Origin: an uncultured Acetatifactor sp. | GTDB lineage: Bacteria > Bacillota > Clostridia > Lachnospirales > Lachnospiraceae | Length of the DNA: 64,000 nucleotides | NCBI GenBank assembly: GCA_949840885.1 | Contig: CATKYJ010000001.1 | Coordinates: forward strand, 124,001-188,000 | Reading direction: 5' to 3' | Shown here: positions 17,384 through 27,453 of the stretch, piece after piece | Layout of the letters: every line of letters begins with the position of its first letter | Position numbering within the stretch: position 1 is the first letter of the stretch | Notes under the pieces: generated by a model | Databases searched by the model: none | Seen by the model: only the letters and a program-made list of their open reading frames with translations | What the model was told of the DNA's origin: nothing | Position numbers and translations under genes: made by a program

Positions 17384-19406
17384 GAAGAGCCACCTCCTTA
17401 TAGATACTCACCACAAACTGCCATAGCTGCTGTCCCAGCAGATAAAGCGTGAACGCCGCCAGCAGGAATAACAGCATCGTGACCACTGTGACGCAGATAT
17501 TTTTTATGGTCTCGGAGACGCTGTATACATGGACCTCCTGCACCATCAGATAGAGCAGTATGACGCACCAGCCCATGATCAGCAGATAGCCGAACTCATA
17601 GAAGAACCTCTCGTTTTCCGTCAGCGCATTGGAGACGATCTGCAGGGGCAGCAGGAAAACCAAATAGGGCGAAAGCGCATAAATGGTTCCGCAGTATACA
17701 TGCTTAAACTTACCCTCTCCTCCCGAGATGGTACTCACCAGGAAATTACAGGCCACGAACAAGAGCAGCGGCAGCATGATCCGTCCGATGACTGCCCCCA
17801 GATTCACATAGGCGATGTCCGTCTGGTTAAACAGGTAGCTGGTCACATATAAATCCGTTATCTGCAGGACGATGAGCCACAGATACAAAAACGTAGCCGT
17901 CAGCACGCTGACCTTTTCCTCATGATGAATGGTGTAATAGCCATCGAAAGGGTTCCGCAGCATGAGCTTCATCACCTTTAGCTGCTGCAAAAAGGGAATC
18001 TCTCCCAATCTCCTGCCCAGCTTCTCCACCGGAGCCAGGAAACCTTTCTTGGCGTTCAGCCTCCGGACCAGCTTGGCTGCCGCCCACAAAAGGATCAAAG
18101 CAGCCATCACCCAGGTCAGATTTCTCTCAATCCACTCGTTTCTGGCATACCAGTAGGCCTGGGAATATCCGGATACATTGCCCGCCACCCGGTAGTAGTC
18201 CATGGCCTGGGTATAGTCCTGCCGCTTGAAGCTGGCCTTTGCAAGGGCCTCGTAGGAAAAGAGAAACGCCGTGTTGGCCCGGTTGATCTCCTGCCAGTTC
18301 TGCTCCGCTTCCGCGTATTTGCCGTTCATATAGTCCGACAGCCCCAGATGGACCTTTCGGGCAAAATCCGTAGGCTCATACTCCTGTATGATGCCCTTTC
18401 CCTTATCCAGCACATACAGAGTGCCGTCCTCCGACACATCGATGGCGGCTGCGCTGGACACAAGGCCGATTCTCTGCATCTGCGTATCCACATACCCGAA
18501 AGCAAAGATAATGTTGCCGTAGCTGTCGTATTCGTAGACGGTTCCCCAGGAATCCACCGCGTAGATATTCATGTTCCTGTCCACTGCCACATCCACGAAG
18601 CCGTGGCTGTAATACCCCGGAGATATCAGATCCGCTCCCGCAATGGATAGCTTGCGGATGCTCTGACCCTGCTCCCCGGCGTTCTGCCCCTGGGTGACGG
18701 TATACATCAGCCCCAGTTCATCCACCGCAATATTCGCCACGCTGGAAGGAATGTTCTTAAAAAGCTTATCCAGCTGCTCCTGGGTAAAAAAGGTTCTCTG
18801 CAGTATCATCATCAGCGAGGTGTTCGTCCGGTTGGAGCCAAAGTACCCCAGAAAGCTCCCCTCGATGCTAAGCTGCATCACGCCGGAGGTAGACCCCTCG
18901 GACACCACATACAGATTTCCCCTCTTGTCTACTCCGATCTTCACCGGCGAGAAAGCGCTGTTTTCCCCGAACACTTTCTCCTGGGGCTTCCCGATGCGCG
19001 TATACAGGCTGCCGTCATGGTGAAATACCAGAATCTCCCTGGCGCCGTAATCCGCCACATAAATGTACTCCTGCGTCACAGCCAGTCCGGAGGGTGCCGT
19101 CAGATACTCGGACGTGATCTCCTGGACGACTTCCTCCCCCTCCATCACAAGGATGCGGGCGTTCCCGGTATCCGCTATATACAGCTTCCCATTATAATAG
19201 AACAAATCCTCCGGCGACTTCAAATCCGGGTTCAGCAGGCTCCCCGGCTCATAGGCATCCTGGGTATAGACCAGGTACCCGTTTGGCCCCTGGGTAAGGG
19301 TATGATACGGGGCCTGCCCATGCACTTTCATTTCTGCCGGCAGCAGTATGGCCAAAAGCACCGACAGGCAGATCCATCTGCAGGCTTTTTTTCCAAAATG
19401 TCTCAT
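17376..19406 (-). CDS. Membrane protein with extracellular NHL propeller, TPR-like segment and YIP1 domain
   Basis: Protein of 676 residues. A signal peptide or N-terminal helix (about 8-30) is followed by NHL-like repeats (about 60-345; for example PEDLFYYNGKLYIADTGNAR, APSGLAVTQEYIYVADYGAR, VAVDRNMNIYAVDSWGTVYE). A helical TPR-like stretch follows (about 355-420; SDYMNGKYAEAEQNWQEINR). Then come a membrane helix and a C-terminal YIP1-type membrane domain (about 455-670). The propeller should be outside and could bind glycan or another secreted protein. It sits between two permease pairs and overlaps the DUF5696-like gene, so the two products very likely work together. No biochemical role is known to me. 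Confidence 0.72.
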   Translation of the reverse strand: MRHFGKKACRWICLSVLLAILLPAEMKVHGQAPYHTLTQGPNGYLVYTQDAYEPGSLLNPDLKSPEDLFYYNGKLYIADTGNARILVMEGEEVVQEITSEYLTAPSGLAVTQEYIYVADYGAREILVFHHDGSLYTRIGKPQEKVFGENSAFSPVKIGVDKRGNLYVVSEGSTSGVMQLSIEGSFLGYFGSNRTNTSLMMILQRTFFTQEQLDKLFKNIPSSVANIAVDELGLMYTVTQGQNAGEQGQSIRKLSIAGADLISPGYYSHGFVDVAVDRNMNIYAVDSWGTVYEYDSYGNIIFAFGYVDTQMQRIGLVSSAAAIDVSEDGTLYVLDKGKGIIQEYEPTDFARKVHLGLSDYMNGKYAEAEQNWQEINRANTAFLFSYEALAKASFKRQDYTQAMDYYRVAGNVSGYSQAYWYARNEWIERNLTWVMAALILLWAAAKLVRRLNAKKGFLAPVEKLGRRLGEIPFLQQLKVMKLMLRNPFDGYYTIHHEEKVSVLTATFLYLWLIVLQITDLYVTSYLFNQTDIAYVNLGAVIGRIMLPLLLFVACNFLVSTISGGEGKFKHVYCGTIYALSPYLVFLLPLQIVSNALTENERFFYEFGYLLIMGWCVILLYLMVQEVHVYSVSETIKNICVTVVTMLLFLLAAFTLYLLGQQLWQFVVSIYKEVALRV

Positions 19407-19416
19407 CGCGTTCTCC

Positions 19417-20289
19417 TTACTTGATACCGGAATGGGCCATTGTGCTCATCACATTATTCTGCATCACGATAAAGATGATCAGATTCGGAATGAACATGAT
19501 CAGCGTCGCCGCGGCCGCCATACCGATACCGGCCACATCATTTCCCGTGGTGGTCAGAGTCGACATGTAATACGCAAATGTCTTCTGATTGTCATGGTTC
19601 AGGTACAGTTCGCTGGCCTCTATGGTATTCCAGGCTGTCTGGAATGTAAGGATCACTACCGTGGCCAGCGAGGATTTCGACAGCGGCACCACGATCTTGC
19701 GGAATGTATACCAGTCCGTAGCGCCGTCAATCTTGGCCGCCTCCAGCAGCTCATTGGGAATTTGGTCCATAAACTGCTTCACCAGAAACAGCCCTACGGG
19801 CATTGCCAGCGCCGGAATGATATGCACGGCGAATTTATCGATCATTCCCGTGCCGTATACGATCAGGTATTTGGGAATCTTCACCGCCGCCCCCACGAAC
19901 ATCAGCGCCATGGTATTGATGCCAAAGATCAGGTTCTTGGCGCGGAAGTTCTTCTTCGACAGCGCATAGCCCGCACAGGCCGTGATCCCCACCGTGCACA
20001 GCACCGTCAGCAGCGTAGAGACGATGCTGTTGAAGAAATATCTGTAAATGGGCACATCCGAGCTGTTCATGGCCTCCAGGAGCTTCCGGAAGCTGCTCAG
20101 GGACGGATGGGACACAAAGAAACGCGGCGGGTACAGATACAGCTCGTTCAAAGGCTTCAGAGCCTGCGAAAAGATAAACACAATGGGCAGTCCTGTCAGG
20201 ATTGCCATGGGAATCAATATTACATAAAATTTAATCTGACTGGGATGAAACCTGGACGGATTCATCTTCTTTCCCTGTATGGATGCCAT
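19417..20289 (-). CDS. Carbohydrate ABC transporter permease (MalG-like), pair 1
   Basis: CUT1 permease of 290 residues. EAA loop LEAAKIDGATDWYTFRKIVVP. Membrane segments start near residue 22. AGGAGG lies before the ATG. It lies 42 bp downstream of its partner permease and 10 bp upstream of the NHL/YIP1 gene. With the permease at 20332-21234 and the large binding protein it forms the first importer of the operon. Confidence 0.86.
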   Translation of the reverse strand: MASIQGKKMNPSRFHPSQIKFYVILIPMAILTGLPIVFIFSQALKPLNELYLYPPRFFVSHPSLSSFRKLLEAMNSSDVPIYRYFFNSIVSTLLTVLCTVGITACAGYALSKKNFRAKNLIFGINTMALMFVGAAVKIPKYLIVYGTGMIDKFAVHIIPALAMPVGLFLVKQFMDQIPNELLEAAKIDGATDWYTFRKIVVPLSKSSLATVVILTFQTAWNTIEASELYLNHDNQKTFAYYMSTLTTTGNDVAGIGMAAAATLIMFIPNLIIFIVMQNNVMSTMAHSGIK

Positions 20290-20331
20290 ATATACCTCCT
20301 ATTTTCAATCGCTGCGCGACTTTGCCATTTA

Positions 20332-21234
20332 TCATTCCCCGTCTCCGAAGAGCTTGAACACGCCCTTGGAGCTCACCGCTATAAAGATCAGCAGCACCAC
20401 CGATATGGCCGAAGCGTATCCCATCTCATACCGCAGGAAACCATAGTCCTCAATGTGGTTGAGCACCAGCTGCCCCGCGTACTGAGGCGTGGGATTGGAG
20501 CCGGACAGCGTCACGCCGATGGCTCCGGCCTGAAACGTATTTACCACCGCCATCACCGCTCCGAACAGCATCTGGGGCTTCAGGGACGGAATCGTAATAT
20601 GGACGATCTCCTGGAACCGGTTCTTTACGCCGTCAATATATCCCGCCTCGTAGAGCTCCGGATTGATATTCAGGATACCTGCCAGCATGGACAGGAAGCC
20701 CACGCCCATACTGGACCACAGCGTCACAATAATCATCACCGGCATCAGCCATTCCGTGGACTGAAGCCACTGCACAGGCTCCCTTATCAGCCCCCAGTTT
20801 AAAAGCAGGCTATTGAGATAGCCGGTCTGATCTCCGTTGAACAGCACTTTCCAGATCACCGTCATGGCCACGCCGCTGGTCATGGAGGGCGAGTACAAAA
20901 TCAGCGCCAGCAGTGTCCTGGACCTTTTGGGAACCTGGGCCAGCATCCATGCCATGAGAAAGGAAAGGATGTATCCCAAAGGTCCTGCGATCAGCGAGAA
21001 CTTCAGCGTATTCGGCACCACATACTGCATAAATACCGCGTCCGACGTAAAAAGCGATATATAGTTCTTAAGCCCCGCCCACTTGGGGAAATTCACGGAA
21101 TCAAAGTCTGTAAAAGAAAGCGTCATGGCAAGGGCCACCGGAATCACTATAAAGGTCAGAAACAAAATCAGGTATGGCGCCAGGAACAGGTAGGCTGACC
21201 TTTCTTCTCTTTTCTGTTCGTTTTTCTTACTCAT
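20332..21234 (-). CDS. Sugar ABC transporter permease (MalF-like), pair 1
   Basis: Permease of 300 residues with six membrane segments; EAA loop [22 protein letters not shown] (Ala to Gly in the third position of the loop). Its ATG overlaps the stop of the large binding protein by 8 bp, so translation is coupled and the two products should act together. No ATPase gene is nearby. Confidence 0.86.
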   Translation of the reverse strand: MSKKNEQKREERSAYLFLAPYLILFLTFIVIPVALAMTLSFTDFDSVNFPKWAGLKNYISLFTSDAVFMQYVVPNTLKFSLIAGPLGYILSFLMAWMLAQVPKRSRTLLALILYSPSMTSGVAMTVIWKVLFNGDQTGYLNSLLLNWGLIREPVQWLQSTEWLMPVMIIVTLWSSMGVGFLSMLAGILNINPELYEAGYIDGVKNRFQEIVHITIPSLKPQMLFGAVMAVVNTFQAGAIGVTLSGSNPTPQYAGQLVLNHIEDYGFLRYEMGYASAISVVLLIFIAVSSKGVFKLFGDGE

Positions 21235-24151
21235 CCTGCTTCACCCAACTCTCTATCAATTCAATTGACGGAATCCGGTATGTCTTGATCACGTTTCCGT
21301 CATCCATGTAACCGAATTCCTCCCACTTCCTGTTCAGCTCCTGGTTCATGAGGATGGAGGCATCGTCCAGGGAACTCCTCACATTCTCTCCGTTGAACAC
21401 AACGGCGTTCCAGACATTGCTGATCTCGCGCTCGATCATATAGCTGGCAGGAGTCTTGACAAATTCGTGCAGCCATTTCCACTGCTCCATGACCACTTCC
21501 TTATGGCTCTCCGTAATGGGAAGTTCCGCAAAAGCTTCCACATTTGCCGTATTCCACATATAAGTATCCCCATAGAGAAGCTGCATCTGGGTACCGAAAC
21601 GCTCCTGGGTCTCCCCGGAGAACCACCAGCGGAAGAATTCCCAGGCCGCCTCCTGCTTCTCGGACTTGGAGAAGATGACCCCTGTGGTCCCGCCGCCCGT
21701 GGACCAGCGCTCTACCTCTCCCTCCGCGTTCTCTACCCCCGGCATCACGGCAATGTCCCATTTCCCCGCCAGCTCCGCGGCGGCTGCCTCCAGCTTAAGA
21801 TAAGTGCTGAAGCTGGACACTCCTATGGGAATGGTGCCGTTTCGGAACGACTGATAGAAATCGGCCACCTCCGTGGGCAGACCGTATATGGTAAAAAGAT
21901 CCGTCATAAATTTCATGGCAGCCAGGCCGTTCTCATCGTTTACCGCAACGGACATGCCGTCCTCCTCATAGACGGAACCGCCGTACTGCAGAATGAAAGG
22001 CGTGGTGGCGGAAAAGGTCTTAAACGAACTGGAGGAAGCTAAGGGAATGTAAAAGTTCATGCCGTACCGCTGGAGGATGGGCAGGATTCCCAGCACCTCC
22101 TCCCAGGTATCGGGCACCCCGATCCCCAGAGCCTCCATCAAGTCTTTTCTGTAATACAGTACAAAAAAGTCCTGAGTCTCCGGCAGGGCGTAAATCCCGT
22201 CCTCATAGGTATGGGTCAGCAAAGCCCCCGGCAGGAACTGTCCTCCCGTCTCTTCAAAGCCGTCAAACTCCCGCAGATCCGCAAGCACGCCCCGAATGGC
22301 CAGATCATAGGGAAGATGCGCGCTCAGCCCCAGCGCCACATCCGGCTGGCTGTTGGTGGTGTTGGCCAGGATCAGTTTGTTCTCATCTTTCATCACGGAG
22401 AAATTGACCTTGATCCCTGTCTGGGGGGTAAAATAGGCGTCCGCCATGGTCTGCATCTCGTTGATGTAAGTCACTGCGCGGTTCACCCAGACATCGATGG
22501 TGGTGTCGTACTCCTCTTTCCCTGCGGATTTCCCCGAGAACAGATCGTCGGCAAAATAGCAGATCTCCTCCCAGGTCTTGCGCAGCGCCCCCACCTCAAA
22601 ATCCGGAATGGCTCCCTGGGCCTGTTTAATATAGATGCAGTCCAGGGACATAGGGCTCTTCTGGATGCTTTCCAGCACCGTGCCCAGCATCTGCGCCACA
22701 GAGCTGGAGCCCTCCGAGAACGAAGAAAGGTTGTTGGGCAGTTCGTCAGGGTCGTCCCCCAGCTTGCGCAGCCTGCCGATGACGATCTTTAAATTGGAGA
22801 TGTCCGAATTGCCCTCATCGCCCTGATTGAGCTCCACAAGTCGGTCATGAACCGTCTCCAGCCGGTCCGCCAGCCCGTAAAGCTCACTGCTCAGCTCCGG
22901 AATATAGGACAGAATATCCCAGTCGCGGTTTACATCGTCGCTTCCGCCGGTAACCTTTTTCACCTCTACGGCTATGTCCGCTATGGTGTCAATCTGGTCA
23001 GAAATAATATCCATCAGGGGATTCATCCCCGTGCTGTCGGCCTCCAGGCCCAGCACATGCTTTCCCGCCTCCAGGTAAAACGAAAAGGCGCCGTTCTCAT
23101 CTCCGAACTCTTTCACGGTCCAGGACGTGGAGCTTTCAAAGGGCACCCCGGCCGCTTCCGCAAAGGGCAGCTCCCCGTCTATGGTCAGGGTACGGCGGAC
23201 CACTGTGTTTGGCTTATCGTTCTGCCGGTATTTCAGAGCCACACTGTACCAGCCGGGCGTCTCTACTTCGAATTCGTAATACAGAGTCTGCCCGTTCTCA
23301 TTCCAGGTGGAACCGCCGATGACGCTCATCAGCTTCGTGTTGGCCTGATAAGGGGTTACCTCAATATCCCTGGTGGCAACAGGCCTTGTGGAGGTGGTAT
23401 TTTTCCAGGAAATCCGCTCCGCTTCCAGAGGGATGACCGCATCCCCTCCCTGGGTCTGGGGATACTGCTTTTTATAGTCCTCGTATCCGCAGCTTTCCTG
23501 CATGGCCTCCACATATACTTTTCCCAGCAGTATGGAGGATTTCTCCATGGTCAGTTCGATTTCGTTCTCACCCTCATTTAAATAGAAGAAAAGCCCGTCC
23601 TGCCCTCCCTGTCTCACGGATTTCAGCCTCCGGGACTGCCAGCCGTACCTGAGCATGGTATCCGGGGTGATCTCGTCCCCTCTGGAGTCTGTGCGGAAAG
23701 GCCAGCTCTCCGTGTCATAGAGCTGCTCCAGTATCAATTCCCGGGCTTCCGAGAACTGATACGCCCCGTTTATCTTCAGGCTGACCGTGTGGGAGACTGC
23801 CTTTTGCGCAAGGCAGTAATAGTCCACCGCAATACTGTACAGTCCGCTCTCCCCGGCGGAAACCGTAAGCTTACATGTATCTCCCTTTTCCAGCCGGACC
23901 GCTTCCCCATCGTACCCCAGAGAGTCCTCCGCTGCCATAGCTTCCGACTGGGGAAAAGCAGCGGGATCGACTACGTAAAAAGCGTCTTTTACCTCTTTCA
24001 ATCCCTCCCCGCGCCATTGTTCGATTACCTGGCTGTAAGGAATCTCCCCCTGGTTCTCAGCGGCAGCTGCCGCAGCCGGCAGCACATTCCACACAGCCGC
24101 CATGAGAAACGCCGCGGCTATTCCTTTTATCCATCCTATCCGTTTCGCCAT
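21227..24151 (-). CDS. Very large secreted solute-binding protein with N-terminal carbohydrate-binding-like domains
   Basis: Protein of 974 residues, about twice the usual binding-protein size. The signal peptide ([30 protein letters not shown]) has no lipobox Cys. Two beta-sandwich modules follow (about 35-215 and 235-380; [20 protein letters not shown] and [20 protein letters not shown] look alike). A helical region (about 395-560) precedes a family 1 binding domain (about 570-950; [20 protein letters not shown]). The start at 24151 is preferred because GGAAGGA lies upstream; the ATG at 24184 has no site. It is probably held at the cell surface through partners, not lipid, and presents glycan to permease pair 1. 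Confidence 0.78.
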   Translation of the reverse strand: MAKRIGWIKGIAAAFLMAAVWNVLPAAAAAAENQGEIPYSQVIEQWRGEGLKEVKDAFYVVDPAAFPQSEAMAAEDSLGYDGEAVRLEKGDTCKLTVSAGESGLYSIAVDYYCLAQKAVSHTVSLKINGAYQFSEARELILEQLYDTESWPFRTDSRGDEITPDTMLRYGWQSRRLKSVRQGGQDGLFFYLNEGENEIELTMEKSSILLGKVYVEAMQESCGYEDYKKQYPQTQGGDAVIPLEAERISWKNTTSTRPVATRDIEVTPYQANTKLMSVIGGSTWNENGQTLYYEFEVETPGWYSVALKYRQNDKPNTVVRRTLTIDGELPFAEAAGVPFESSTSWTVKEFGDENGAFSFYLEAGKHVLGLEADSTGMNPLMDIISDQIDTIADIAVEVKKVTGGSDDVNRDWDILSYIPELSSELYGLADRLETVHDRLVELNQGDEGNSDISNLKIVIGRLRKLGDDPDELPNNLSSFSEGSSSVAQMLGTVLESIQKSPMSLDCIYIKQAQGAIPDFEVGALRKTWEEICYFADDLFSGKSAGKEEYDTTIDVWVNRAVTYINEMQTMADAYFTPQTGIKVNFSVMKDENKLILANTTNSQPDVALGLSAHLPYDLAIRGVLADLREFDGFEETGGQFLPGALLTHTYEDGIYALPETQDFFVLYYRKDLMEALGIGVPDTWEEVLGILPILQRYGMNFYIPLASSSSFKTFSATTPFILQYGGSVYEEDGMSVAVNDENGLAAMKFMTDLFTIYGLPTEVADFYQSFRNGTIPIGVSSFSTYLKLEAAAAELAGKWDIAVMPGVENAEGEVERWSTGGGTTGVIFSKSEKQEAAWEFFRWWFSGETQERFGTQMQLLYGDTYMWNTANVEAFAELPITESHKEVVMEQWKWLHEFVKTPASYMIEREISNVWNAVVFNGENVRSSLDDASILMNQELNRKWEEFGYMDDGNVIKTYRIPSIELIESWVKQDE

Positions 24152-24206
24152 ATCCAATGTCCTTCCAATCCTGCCGTCTGCCATACAAATACATCTGATA
24201 CAATTT

Positions 24207-24236
24207 GTGGGAAAGGCCGCTCCGGGCCTTTCCCAC
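24207..24236 (-). promoter_or_regulatory. Strong hairpin downstream of the binding lipoprotein gene
   Basis: Perfect 12-bp stem (GTGGGAAAGGCC at 24207-24218, GGCCTTTCCCAC at 24225-24236) with a 6-nt loop, in the 147-bp gap between the two binding-protein genes. There is no T-run on the minus strand, so it likely protects the upstream mRNA or lowers downstream expression rather than ending transcription. Confidence 0.6.
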
Positions 24237-24298
24237 TTATCTATCCCCGGGCCCGCATATGAAAACTTACCGCCAAGGCGACACGCGGGCCATGGATT

Positions 24299-25780
24299 TT
24301 ACTTCGTAGCCGCGTCAATCGCCGCCCTCTCCGTGGTGATCAGATTGTTGGCAAGGGTATTTAACTGGGAAGCGTAATCATCGATAGACAGCTCTCCCAA
24401 AATGCACTTGTCAAGAATCTTGCCCATGGTGGCCTCTTCGCCGTCAAGCTCAATGCCCGTGGTGCCGTTCCAGCGTACAAACTCATATGCGGGAGCGAAT
24501 TTGAAAGCCTCAACCACAGTACCGTTGGCATCCATGTTCTCATAAGCCTCCTGCACGCCTTTCACGGGGAAAGCCTCAAAGTAGCGCTTCAGCACCGCTT
24601 CGTCCGCAGTAATAGGCAGCGCAACCCAGCTCACGGAATCATCCGCCTCGTCAATGTCCATGCGGTTCACGGCCGCGTCCACGCCCCAGAACATGAACTT
24701 CACAAACTCCCAGGCTTCCTGGGGATGCTCTGTGGTAGCGGAGATAAAGCAATAGTCAGGGATGATTGCGTTCTTTCCGTCGGGAAGTCCCACATACTCT
24801 ACATTATAAGTGATGCCTGTGCCGTCCGTATATCCGCCGCAGCAGTAGGAGGCGTCATACCAGATAGCCGTATAGCCCTTAAGCCATGCATCGTAGTCTC
24901 CGGCTTCCGCGCCCGCCGTTATATTCTTCTGGTCATCGCTTAGGCCTGCCCAGGAATACTTTGCCAGATTCTGGGTCTCTTTTACCGCACGGATGAATTC
25001 CGGGCTGTCCAGATGCACCTGGGTGCCGTCGTAGGTGTACCACCCCTGGTTCTCATCCCAGATATAGGGCAGGAAGTTGGGGAAATCATTGACATACTTC
25101 AGCGCCGCGATTCCCTGTGAGGGATTGTGAAGCTTCTCAACCGCCGCCATGAAATCATCCCAGGAGTAACCATAGGTTAAAGGCGTTACGTTCATCTCGC
25201 CGAACAGCTCCGTATTTATGAACATTCCAGCAAGATGCATGGACGTGGGAATTCCGTAGCTTTTTCCGTTATAGGTTCCGGACTCTCTCAGAGACTCGGG
25301 GATCATATTCCAGTCGCTGTCGGCCGCGATCAGGTCATTCAGGTTCAGGGCCCAGCCGCTTGATACCGCAGTGGGAAGCGTGGCGATCAGGGACACGTCC
25401 GGCAGGGAGTTTCCTGCTGCCGCCGTAGCCAGCGCTTCGTTCCAGCTGCCTGTGATCTCCTCGGCGATCTCAATCTTGATGTTGGGATGGGAATCTTCAA
25501 AAGCGGCGATCATCTGGCGCTCGATATTGTTCTCCTCGGCCGTACCCAATGCCCAGCTGGCGAACCGGAGCGTAACCTGGTCGCCGCCTGTGCTCTCTTC
25601 CTGGGCGTCGGAATTTTCAGCGCTCTGCTCCTGGTTTTGTTCTGAGCTTTGCTCTTCTTTCTGCCCCCCCGAGGAAGAATCCTGCGCGGAAGAAGATTCT
25701 CCGGAACCCGGATTTCCACAGCCCGCAACACCTGCCGTCATCGCTGCCGTAAGCAGCACTGCCAAAAGTTTTCTTTTCAT
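24299..25780 (-). CDS. Sugar-binding lipoprotein (SBP family 1) of the beta-1,2-glucan operon
   Basis: Binding lipoprotein of 493 residues. Signal peptide MKRKLLAVLLTAAMTAGVAGCGN with lipobox VAGC, then a Ser/Gln/Glu-rich linker to about residue 68, then the binding fold (LRFASWALGTAEENNIERQM onward). AAGGAGGATGCT precedes the ATG. It lies between the secreted GH144 and the large binding protein. By analogy with sophoro-oligosaccharide binding proteins in beta-1,2-glucan operons, it should capture the products of the secreted GH144. Confidence 0.85.
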   Translation of the reverse strand: MKRKLLAVLLTAAMTAGVAGCGNPGSGESSSAQDSSSGGQKEEQSSEQNQEQSAENSDAQEESTGGDQVTLRFASWALGTAEENNIERQMIAAFEDSHPNIKIEIAEEITGSWNEALATAAAGNSLPDVSLIATLPTAVSSGWALNLNDLIAADSDWNMIPESLRESGTYNGKSYGIPTSMHLAGMFINTELFGEMNVTPLTYGYSWDDFMAAVEKLHNPSQGIAALKYVNDFPNFLPYIWDENQGWYTYDGTQVHLDSPEFIRAVKETQNLAKYSWAGLSDDQKNITAGAEAGDYDAWLKGYTAIWYDASYCCGGYTDGTGITYNVEYVGLPDGKNAIIPDYCFISATTEHPQEAWEFVKFMFWGVDAAVNRMDIDEADDSVSWVALPITADEAVLKRYFEAFPVKGVQEAYENMDANGTVVEAFKFAPAYEFVRWNGTTGIELDGEEATMGKILDKCILGELSIDDYASQLNTLANNLITTERAAIDAATK

Positions 25781-25899
25781 AGCATCCTCCTTGTTATTAA
25801 ATATGAATTTTATAATCCCCCGCCGCTGTACGCAGCAGGAAAATTATCCTGATTTTGCCGACGGCCCCAAGCCGCCCTTACGCTGTCTGACTTTTCCCT

Positions 25900-27321
25900 C
25901 TATTCTTTCGCTGAAAATCCCAGCCTCTCCAGGCCTGAGCGGACAGCTTCGTTTTCCATAAAATACTTCCAGACAAATTCTCCCTCATAGTTGGCGATCA
26001 TAAGCAGGGATATCCCCTTGTCGATTCCGATGTAGTCCTGGCCGAACCAGTTCCGGTCCAAGTTGTAGGCATCCTTTAGCCCATACTCCCCCACAAGTTC
26101 CGGAAAAGTCCTGTAGTGCTTTAACGCCGCCGTGGATTCCTCCGGGGTAAAGGGCATGGAGCCGATGGCACCCGCCGGGGCGATGGTTCCCGAGGATTCG
26201 TGAGCCCTGTTGTCCGTACCTGAGGGCGGAGCGCCCAGCAGACCGTTATAGCCCTCCGGCGTGTCACAGGCCGTAAGCCCCCATGCGTTCTCGCCGTAGG
26301 TTTCCCAGGTATCCTGCTCCTCTATGCAGAACTGCCTTGCCGCCAAAGTGGCCGTCACGGAATTCTGGTACCAGTCCGTGCCCTGTTCATCCACCAGTCC
26401 CCTGAAGTCCAGAAACGCGTGGGAGAACTGATAGGTAAAAATGGATCCGAACCAGGAGTGGATGAACTCATACTCCCCATACCTGCCTTTCAGCCGGCCG
26501 AAAGCCTCATAAGGCCCCTTGTCCAGGGGATGGGTGGGCGAGCCTGCTGCCAGCACATAGAGCATCAGCTGCTCCGCATAGACATCCCAATGTCCCGAAA
26601 ACTCTCCCTCCGGTGAGCAGCTCATATAGAACATGTCCCTGGAGCCGTCCAGGAAATAATTCCAGTCAACTCTCTCGTACAGCTCTTTCGCTTTCTCCTG
26701 CACCGATTCGCCGAAGTATTCTCCCGCCGTAACAGCGCCGCACAGCAGGATCCCCGTGTCGATGACGGAGACCTCGCTTCCCGTGCCGGGCTCACCGTTT
26801 AACATATTGATAAAATGATATAAAAATCCCTCTTTCTGTTCCAGGGAAAGCAGCGTGTCCATGGTTTTGTCCGCCCTTTCCTCTCCCTGCTCTTTCGTAA
26901 TCCAGCCCTTTTCAATGCCGTAGGGAATAGCCGCCAGGGCAAAGCCCGTAGCCGCGATGCTGGACACGTTCTTCGCCCCGGGATACCGGTCTCTCACCAT
27001 TCCGTAGGCACCGCTGGCTTCGTCTGTCTGTACCTGCTCCCACAGATACAGAAAACAGCCTTTTGCCTCTTCCAGGACTTCCTGGTCCGGGATGATGGGG
27101 GCTTCGCCGCCTGTGGGCTCTCTGTCCTGGGCTATGGCGTCCCCATCCTCTTCGGAAATTTCCCCATTTTGGGCGGCGGATGCCTCTTGGTTTTTGGATT
27201 CTTCCCCGTCCTGGACGGCGGATGCTCCTTGCTCTTGGGCGGCATCCCCAGTCGGCTCCGCGCCGCAGCCGGCCAAAAGCAGTGTACCCGCCAGCAGCAG
27301 ACATACTATACGCCTCTTCAA
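25900..27321 (-). CDS. Surface lipoprotein GH144 enzyme (probable endo-beta-1,2-glucanase)
   Basis: With the TTG start at 27321 (GGGGAGG 5 nt upstream) the protein begins MKRRIVCLLLAGTLLLAGCG, an ideal lipoprotein signal. Upstream ATG codons (27351, 27369) would add 10-16 residues before it and are less likely. An acidic linker (about 20-75) leads to the GH144 domain, which has the same segments as the cytoplasmic copy: YGMVRDRYPGAKNVSSIAA, SGHWDVYAEQLMLYVLAAG, RNWFGQDYIGIDKGISLLM. It would cut beta-1,2-glucan at the cell surface to feed the importers. It is the second gene of the operon. Confidence 0.85.
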   Translation of the reverse strand: MKRRIVCLLLAGTLLLAGCGAEPTGDAAQEQGASAVQDGEESKNQEASAAQNGEISEEDGDAIAQDREPTGGEAPIIPDQEVLEEAKGCFLYLWEQVQTDEASGAYGMVRDRYPGAKNVSSIAATGFALAAIPYGIEKGWITKEQGEERADKTMDTLLSLEQKEGFLYHFINMLNGEPGTGSEVSVIDTGILLCGAVTAGEYFGESVQEKAKELYERVDWNYFLDGSRDMFYMSCSPEGEFSGHWDVYAEQLMLYVLAAGSPTHPLDKGPYEAFGRLKGRYGEYEFIHSWFGSIFTYQFSHAFLDFRGLVDEQGTDWYQNSVTATLAARQFCIEEQDTWETYGENAWGLTACDTPEGYNGLLGAPPSGTDNRAHESSGTIAPAGAIGSMPFTPEESTAALKHYRTFPELVGEYGLKDAYNLDRNWFGQDYIGIDKGISLLMIANYEGEFVWKYFMENEAVRSGLERLGFSAKE

Positions 27322-27453
27322 AAAGCCTCCCCGGCTATACCATACTCTCATAGTCCCGCTATCCTCCATGACAATCCAATCTTGTATAGACCTTTGCCTG
27401 ACTTTCCCCTGCCTTTTAGTTATCTTTTCTTAATATAAGGTTCTCCGCACCTT

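Noticed and set aside
19348..20802. Plus-strand open frame of 484 codons
   Set aside because: His/Gln/Arg-rich antisense shadow of two permease genes.
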